A DNA stretch of 64,000 bases, taken from the NCBI GenBank assembly GCA_006503535.1, contig QYRS01000002.1, forward strand, positions 310,001 through 374,000. Reading direction: 5' to 3'. The notes under the pieces were generated by a model. The model made no database searches, was not told where the DNA came from, and saw nothing but the letters and a program-made list of their open reading frames with translations. This DNA is from Arthrinium phaeospermum. Taxonomy: Eukaryota; Ascomycota; Sordariomycetes; Amphisphaeriales; Apiosporaceae. Both the position numbers and the translations under genes were made by a program. Every line of letters starts with the position of its first letter. Within the stretch, counting starts at the first letter, position 1. Shown here one piece after another: positions 58,097-64,000 of this stretch.

Positions 58097-59005
58097 TGTC
58101 GCGATGAAAAGAAATCAAAAAATAATAATAATAATAGTCTAATTCAAATTATCGCCGGTCTATTGCATCTAGCTGGTTGATGTGTGTGGTGTTGGATTAA
58201 GCCCGCGAACCTAGAAACTTGGAGATCAGTGAGGATAATGGTCTGTTGGCGGGGTTGGCGTTACGCGTTTGACAGCCAGGGATAAAGTGGCATGATGCGC
58301 CTAGTGCCATTGCCATGCCATGGGCCCTGTCAACCCTCCAAGCTAGCTCGCCAGCCAGCCAGCCAGCCAGTTAATATCGGACAAAAGGTATCAATCTCGA
58401 AAACAAAGGCCCTACAGCGTCTCAAATCTCAAATGTTACTATACCCACGCCATTTCACCATGCAATGCGATAATTATGTTTTGTCGCGTCACCAAACATA
58501 TTTGGCAAGCTCTTGTGTGATTTATTCATGGATGTGACTTCAGCCAGTTGGTACTGCTGCATCGGCATCAACTGAGGTCCCTAACCCCCTGGTCTGTACC
58601 CTGGCCCCCCAGGACGACAATCGAAAAGAAGGATAGAAACACGCGACACACTGTCCACCCCCACGATTCCCGCTGCATTCATTGAAGCTCCCAAAACCCA
58701 TCCCCACATCTGTCGCATCGTCTTGCCACTAGCGGCCCGTTCCATAAATCGCCCGACCGCGTCGTAACGGATCCTCTGTCTGTTGCTGCGAGCGTCGCTG
58801 CGCTGGCTCCCGTGGCCACTCATAATTGTTCTGCTATTTCCCAATTACGCTCGCTTGGCAAATCGTTACCCGGTCGCCTAAACGCTTTGAACAATGAAGT
58901 CGCCGACTTTGAGCTTGTCCTCACTTGATTGGCGCTGCTCCTCGAGCAGCCCGATCCAAATGAAATGGCCGTACCTCATCTTTCACGGCATACTAGAATG
59001 AAGTT
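58097..59005. other. Divergent intergenic region with microsatellite
   Basis: No gene. Contains (AAT)5 at 58121-58135 in the GDE1 leader and (CCAG)5 at 58351-58370. Confidence 0.6.
58351..58370 (+). repeat. (CCAG)5 microsatellite
   Basis: Five exact CCAG units, ~250 bases upstream of the GDE1 start. Confidence 0.9.
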
Positions 59006-59994
59006 TTGATCAACGACTCCAAGTCTACTCAGGCCCACAAGATATTTCTCAGTCTGTCGGGTAAAAACTTGAAAAAGGAGCCCATCTTGAATCATGATCA
59101 GATCAACGTCCAAGACGCGATAGGAAGGACAGCGTTGGCATGGGTGCCTGCATGTGGCGACAGTCACTCCGTTGTCACCCTTCTCAGGTATGACGCTGAT
59201 CCCAGCATCACGGATGTGCAGCTTTCAGAGCCCCTTTCCAATGCAGCTGCCCAAGGGCAGACGAATTGCGTTCAGTTTCTCTTAGATGCAAGCGCGTAAC
59301 CTGACCCTGCTCTTCCAAAAGCTATCAAGAAAGGTAGCCCTCAAAACATGGCGTGTCGCAATCTGAGAGATCTACTCCCAACGAAGCGACTGCTCTACTA
59401 CGGCGCAGATGTCGATCAATTTGGGCCTGACGGCGGGACGGGGCTGTTACACGCCGCAAGGGACGACAATACCAGTCTAGATATGCTTCACCTCAACTAT
59501 GGCGCCGGCATCAACAATCTCGCCAGCAGTGGCGACACGCCCTTGACCACGGCCATCACCCACAACAGCCACAGTGTGCTGCGGCTGTTCCTAGAGAGAT
59601 GGCACGAGTACTCGGGCTGCCCGCGGCTTCGCGGGCCCAATCTGCTCGAGACGGCCGCCACCTTCGCCGACTCCGAGATGGTCCGGATCTCGCAACCACC
59701 GACCACTTCCGCGTCAAGTCGGACAAGCAGTACACCTTGGGCGAGATCCGGGGAAAGCTCCTGCCGCGCCCCAACAACACGGACGAGCTCTTCGAGGCCT
59801 TCGATGAGTTTCTGAAAATCTTCAACGCTGCGGCCGACCCGCGGCAGGGCGAGGAGGGCCTGGCAGGGACTGGCTTCCTTCCATGCCTTGATTCACGGAC
59901 GAATAGCTTGGATGTGAATTATGTGCCAAGGAGCCTTGGTGATGCAAGTTCCGAGGTTTCATATGACCCGGACGAGTCTTTCCATGATGCATAG
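59006..59994 (+). pseudogene. Ankyrin-repeat pseudogene
   Basis: The frame opens in the middle of an ankyrin array (DAIGRTALAWVPACGDSHSV, then LSNAAAQGQTNCVQFLLDAS), meets a TAA at 59297-59299, and continues in the same frame with PDPALPKAIKKGSPQN, LLYYGADVDQFGPDGGTGLL and DTPLTTAITHNSHSVLRLFL, which match the 3' part of large ankyrin proteins of this class. At ~59693 a one-base deletion shifts the frame: EMVRI continues one frame over as LATTDHFRVKSDKQYTLGEI, then DELFEAFDEF. With a stop, a frameshift and no start or 5' half, it is a dead gene. It is not derived from the Clr5-ankyrin or the NLR gene in this window, whose repeats are unlike these. Confidence 0.8.
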
Positions 59995-61992
59995 GGTGGT
60001 CTTCAATTTCCCAGATGAACGATATGAGGGAGTGATTGAAATAGCATAGCTTACATCTTTATCTGGGAGCCTGATGATGCACTATTTTGAATTCATTTCT
60101 ATTTTTATCTTCCTGTGCTGGTAGTGTATGTAGAAGGACTAGAATTCCGGGATGGCTAGCCGCTGGAATTCTGTTCCGAATCGCAGAGTCGCGTAGTACA
60201 ACATCAACACAAGTAGGTATTCATGGACTGACTCTTCAAGTTGGATGGTGGGTGGGTGTGATGTTGAAGAGAGCCTCAAGCAGCTAAACCACCGTGCGTC
60301 AGCGAGACCTTGCATGTGGGTGGTGTTGGCGGGGTCAGACTCGCCTCTGATTTCATGTTGGCCAATCTGAGTACCTTACTGGCCATTGTTTCTACTGTTG
60401 ACAGGGGCCAGGGGTAGACATTTCACTGCAATTTTAGTCCCTAAATTGGGGTTAGGCAAAAGCACTCGCTGGGAACGGAAGAAGGGCAGCTTAGTTAATG
60501 GTATGAACACATTATGACACTAGCTAACTATGTCCAGCCAGCTTGAACCGCCTATACCTACTATCTTACCAGCCGACTTGCATGTAAATATGAGACAGAG
60601 TTGCTTTGGATAACAAACAGTCGAGCATTTTTGGCGGCGTCCCCTTTCCTTCAGATACGGATGTTCACCTATACGGTAGTACCGATGCGACGTTGACATT
60701 TCACGGCAACTTTAGCCCCAAAGGACCTGAAAACCTCGCCATCCTTCCATCCTCCTGTGAGCTACTGAACTCCAGCTCCAAATCCCCTGTCGCTAGGTAT
60801 GTGGCGGCCCATTCCAAGCTTTCCTTCCACGACCCTGTCGCGATGGACCCTTGGTCTGCCACAGAAAGGGTAAGTAGCTTGCTTTAGGTTAGCTACGTCA
60901 GGTACCTCAGTCCGTCTGACCGGTTTCTTTGCTGGGAGCGCTGAGCAGACCCCAGACCAATTGCGAACCTTGCGTAAGTTGCGAAGACGGTCACATGCAA
61001 CCGATTTCTACACAATTGTGGCTTTGTATATAACCTATACCGCGCCTGCCAGGCAAGTTAAGGACGAAGTTTGATGAAACTTGTGAGTCATTGATAGACA
61101 ACACCCCGTTTACTACGGGCCTTTTTGTTGGTTGGCTCTGGAGTTTGGAGCATTGGAGCAATGCGCGGCATACCCCCCTGTCTTCACTGCAACCCAAGAT
61201 GATTGCGCAGGAAACGCCCTGCGAGCTCCACTGGTGTTAGTGAAGCTAGTTTTGCAGTGGAGGGACAGTGAGTCAAGAGTTCTACACGAAATCTAGCATG
61301 CATGATGTTGCCTATATGATGGAACATAAGGTAAATCAAAATTAATTGCAGCCAAAGCAGAACTCATTGGTACAGGCCAACGCCTAGCAAGGTAGATGTA
61401 AAGACCAGACCAGCTCTGGTCCATTCGAAGTGCATCAAATGACCTGTGGCATATCAATGGCTCATTGTTATTCAATAGCGGCTCAATGCAACGGCCCTGG
61501 AAACAAAATTGAACTTTATGCTCGAGGACTTGATGGAATGCCAGTCAACGCTATCTAGTCAATCACTGACAACAGTAAGGACTGCGTCCTCGAGGCTGCA
61601 GCGCTCCCAACAGTCGAGCGCCGAACGACAGATCTCCCAGGTCCTCGAACAAAACTCGTACTAATTACTAAATATCATACCGCCGTAGAGGAATGTGACA
61701 GGCTAAATCGCATGGCCGACTTAGACCAACCGATACCCTTGTCGGTTTCTTTTTCACTGCCTTTTAGCCTTGGGCGGAAGCCAGTCCGGGATCAACAGCC
61801 TCCCTTTGTATGGGCCACCCCTACCTACACCCCTAGCAATGATTCGAGAATGACTGGTCCGATTGGGGATGGTCAGCAGGGGATCTTCTGACAGAACACT
61901 GCAATTTTAGCTCCCAGGAAGGTGTTCGAGCTGAAGCTTTCTAAGCAGCCAGCAGCAAAGTGTAGACCCGAGATGCAATCATCTGGTTCAAG
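59995..61992. other. 2-kb spacer with copies of a short dispersed word
   Basis: No coding region recognised. CACTGCAATTTTAG occurs exactly at 60424-60437 and 61897-61910, with a near copy (CACGGCAACTTTAG) near 60705. Confidence 0.5.
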
Positions 61993-64000
61993 TCAGACTA
62001 GCGCTAGTGTCGTACAAATGCTCCCAGCCACGTCTTCATCTCCCTCTTGCGCATCTTTCCCGCCGATGAATCCCACGCCAAGACGTTTGAGGCTTGTGGT
62101 GTCATTGTCCACAGACTTGAGGATAAGGCATGCCCTGCATTCTCTTCCACCAGCCCATTGCTGCAAGAATAGACAAGTGACGTCAATCGTCCGACCGTTC
62201 TCTAATATGTGTGGTTGCAAAATCTCCTGGGGTGGTCTAGTGCCGCTTCACCCAAAACCCTTCCTTCATTGTCAGGATCGAGGAGAAGCGCCGGGTACCT
62301 TGGATGGACACCATCAGTGACCACACTCGCAAATTCAGAATCATGGTTATGCGCAGTTTGGTATCCGTAGATTATACCAGTTCTCCATTGCATGAATGCC
62401 TCGCTCACTAAAAGGACGGCCCTCTTCGTTGGTCCTTTCGCCATGAGTTGCTGATTCCCGCCGGGGTTCAGACCAAGCCTCGGAACCAGCGAGATCTGGG
62501 CTAAGCTTGTGGCGGTCCACTCCCGACATATCGAAGTGCACAGAATCGGATCCGCACTTTGCCAACAGTAGCCCAAGACCATGACGGGATGTTGGGCTCT
62601 GGAATACCGGTGGTATCATAACCCGATGCAACCGGCGAGCCAAGGACGGGGCGGTCGTCGTTGGCTGCGACATACCACAGCAGCCCTCGTGGGAGATCAG
62701 CCAGCCATAGCCCTTTGACGTACCGCGTGGCACGAGAACTCTCAAGGATAGTTGCGATACCTTGTACTGCGGGTAGCGTATCCTTGACGTATGTCAGTTC
62801 GCGATCGCTGTATCCTTCGATGAGAGCATACCATGCCGTGAAGGCGGGATGATCGGTATCAAGGCGATGGGTAGTCTCCAATCGACGAGCTTCCGGAAAC
62901 CCATATAACCACGATCGCATGCGTGCAATATCTAGCGAGAGTCCATGGGACCTAGGTATCTCGTAGCCCGACTCGTCCGGATCATGTAGGTACGGAGCAA
63001 TTGGCAAAGGTTTGAATACCGGATCTGTTTCGCGAGCGGTCGCTGATGCACACCTCCAGGAGGTAACTCCTTGCCCAATTACCAGGGCGCGCGAGGTAAG
63101 GACTTCTTCCTGCAATGTCCATCCACGTTTGCTCAGGAAGTCTTCTCCGTGGCGGAAGCCCGCCAGGGTCAGTTTACGTGTGAACGATCCGCCTTCTGAC
63201 GAAACAGACATTGTCATCTGGCATGGGTATACCTCGCGTGGGTCTGTCGGTGTCTCGGGAAACAGACCAGTGTGCGCATCCGGGGAGCCTTCAGCGCATA
63301 TAGTGAGTACGGCATATCGATAAATGTGGCCCATCTTAGCAATCTCAGACTCCTTGTCTTGAATGCCATCTTGGACTATACATAAAGCGTCGACCCAGAG
63401 ATAATGATACCCTAGGAGATTAGTGGTAAGAATGGCATCTCTGCAGGTTCTGGATAGGGTCTCGACTGGTATGCTAGTCAAGTGAGCTTGGAGGTTGTCC
63501 TCCAGAGTTAGTGCTTGAAATTTCGAGCCCCAGCAATAGCTCAGAGCTACGTAGGACGCATGCATCCCGTGAGATGTTTTGACAAGAAACGGGTGTTCTG
63601 GATTGTCGACATTGATCAAGCGGGCTGGCAACTTCGTAATGTTTGTGGCTGAACTTCCGAGCCTGCATCGGTCGTGGTTGCCCATGCATTCTCGCTTCCA
63701 CGAGTTGACAAGGTCGGTATTCAGAGCCAGACGCGATCGCTGAGAGCTCACACTCGAGTGGGATTTCGAGAACTACATGATAGATCAATATACCATAACG
63801 AGTGTGTCCGAAATAAAATAGCAGAGCGGACCTTTTCGATATGCTTGCCAAGGAGTTGTTTGTAGATGTCTGGAATGGCCCTTGGATTCAGCAAATGAGC
63901 ACACAACGCTTGCGATGAACATCTTACCCGGGATATCGCTAATCACATCAAAAACCGCATTTCCGAGCCTACTAATGATGGTAATGGACCAAGTTTCGTC
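61993..64000 (-). CDS. HET-domain protein, 5' end beyond the window
   Basis: Well-supported exons: from ~63754 to 62558, then 62495-62252 and 62201-61993 (introns 62 and 50 nt). HET core: SYVALSYCWGSK, CRDAILTTNLLGYHYLWVDALCIVQDG, EIAKMGHIYRYAVLTICAEG, RGWTLQEEVLTSRALVIG and NIPSWSWATVGK. The two 3' introns are inferred because they join the frames SWATVGK-ISLVPRLG and NEGRVL-ENGRTIDVTCLFLQQW, giving the usual beta-rich HET C-terminus that ends ICTTLALV. Further upstream an exon ending NAVFDVISDIPG at 63928 and a short exon at ~63830-63878 look real, but the exact junctions are uncertain and the start codon lies past the right edge. No inactivating change seen. It has the same domain type as the gene at 49.3 kb but is clearly divergent from it. 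Confidence 0.85.

Noticed and set aside
60606..60887. 93-codon + strand frame
   Set aside because: No recognisable motif; surrounding DNA has no coding signal.
1..64000. CRISPR arrays, operons or ribosome-binding sites
   Set aside because: The DNA is fungal, with introns; no spaced direct repeats of CRISPR type were seen.

Overview
The window is nuclear DNA of a filamentous ascomycete (Pezizomycotina, most likely Sordariomycetes). The reasons are short GT-AG introns of about 49-146 nt, HET-domain, NACHT/ankyrin and Clr5/ankyrin genes, an AA9 polysaccharide monooxygenase, a fungal mannitol-1-phosphate dehydrogenase, and a transposon turned into an A/T desert with almost no CpA, the mark of repeat-induced point mutation (RIP). 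Genes are monocistronic and lie on both strands. No tRNA, rRNA or CRISPR array was recognised.

Layout. 1-0.65 kb: 3' end of a DUF726-type alpha/beta hydrolase, then 4.3 kb without a recognisable gene. 4.9-9.3 kb: an FAD monooxygenase (4 exons) and a peroxisomal acyl-CoA oxidase ending in SKL. 10.1-13.2 kb: a Clr5-ankyrin protein. 13.6-19.1 kb: secretome genes (AA9 LPMO, a Cys-rich single-pass membrane protein, a secreted protein with a jelly-roll-like domain and a frame break). 19.5-23.3 kb: a WD40 relic and a seven-exon NLR-type gene (DUF7708-NACHT-ankyrin-C-terminal hydrophobic helix). 25.0-29.0 kb: an orphan polytopic membrane protein converging on a GNAT-ankyrin gene. 29.9 kb: a 12-cysteine secreted peptide. 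31.5-35.6 kb: a HET gene and a broken HET pseudogene. 37.1-39.5 kb: the RIP-degraded transposon with matching target duplications. 43.5-48.6 kb: two core housekeeping genes, mannitol-1-phosphate 5-dehydrogenase and coatomer beta'. 49.3-51.5 kb: a second intact HET gene. 52.6-53.9 kb: a rhodopsin-like membrane protein gene with one nonsense codon. 54.5-58.1 kb: GDE1-type SPX-ankyrin-GDPD phosphodiesterase with a 4-nt microexon. 59.0-60.0 kb: a broken ankyrin gene. 62-64 kb: a third HET gene running off the right edge.

How it fits together. Conserved metabolic and trafficking genes (acyl-CoA oxidase, mannitol dehydrogenase, coatomer, GDE1) are interleaved with fast-evolving genes of the kind used in fungal non-self recognition (HET, NACHT, Clr5/ankyrin) and with secreted, environment-facing proteins. 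Several members of the fast class are broken (HET pseudogene, ankyrin pseudogene, WD40 relic, nonsense allele of the rhodopsin-like gene), consistent with birth-and-death turnover. Exon structures were derived by hand: splice sites were chosen so that frame, GT-AG rule and family motifs agree. For every spliced gene called intact here, the exon lengths sum to a whole number of codons (the right-edge HET gene is only partly visible).
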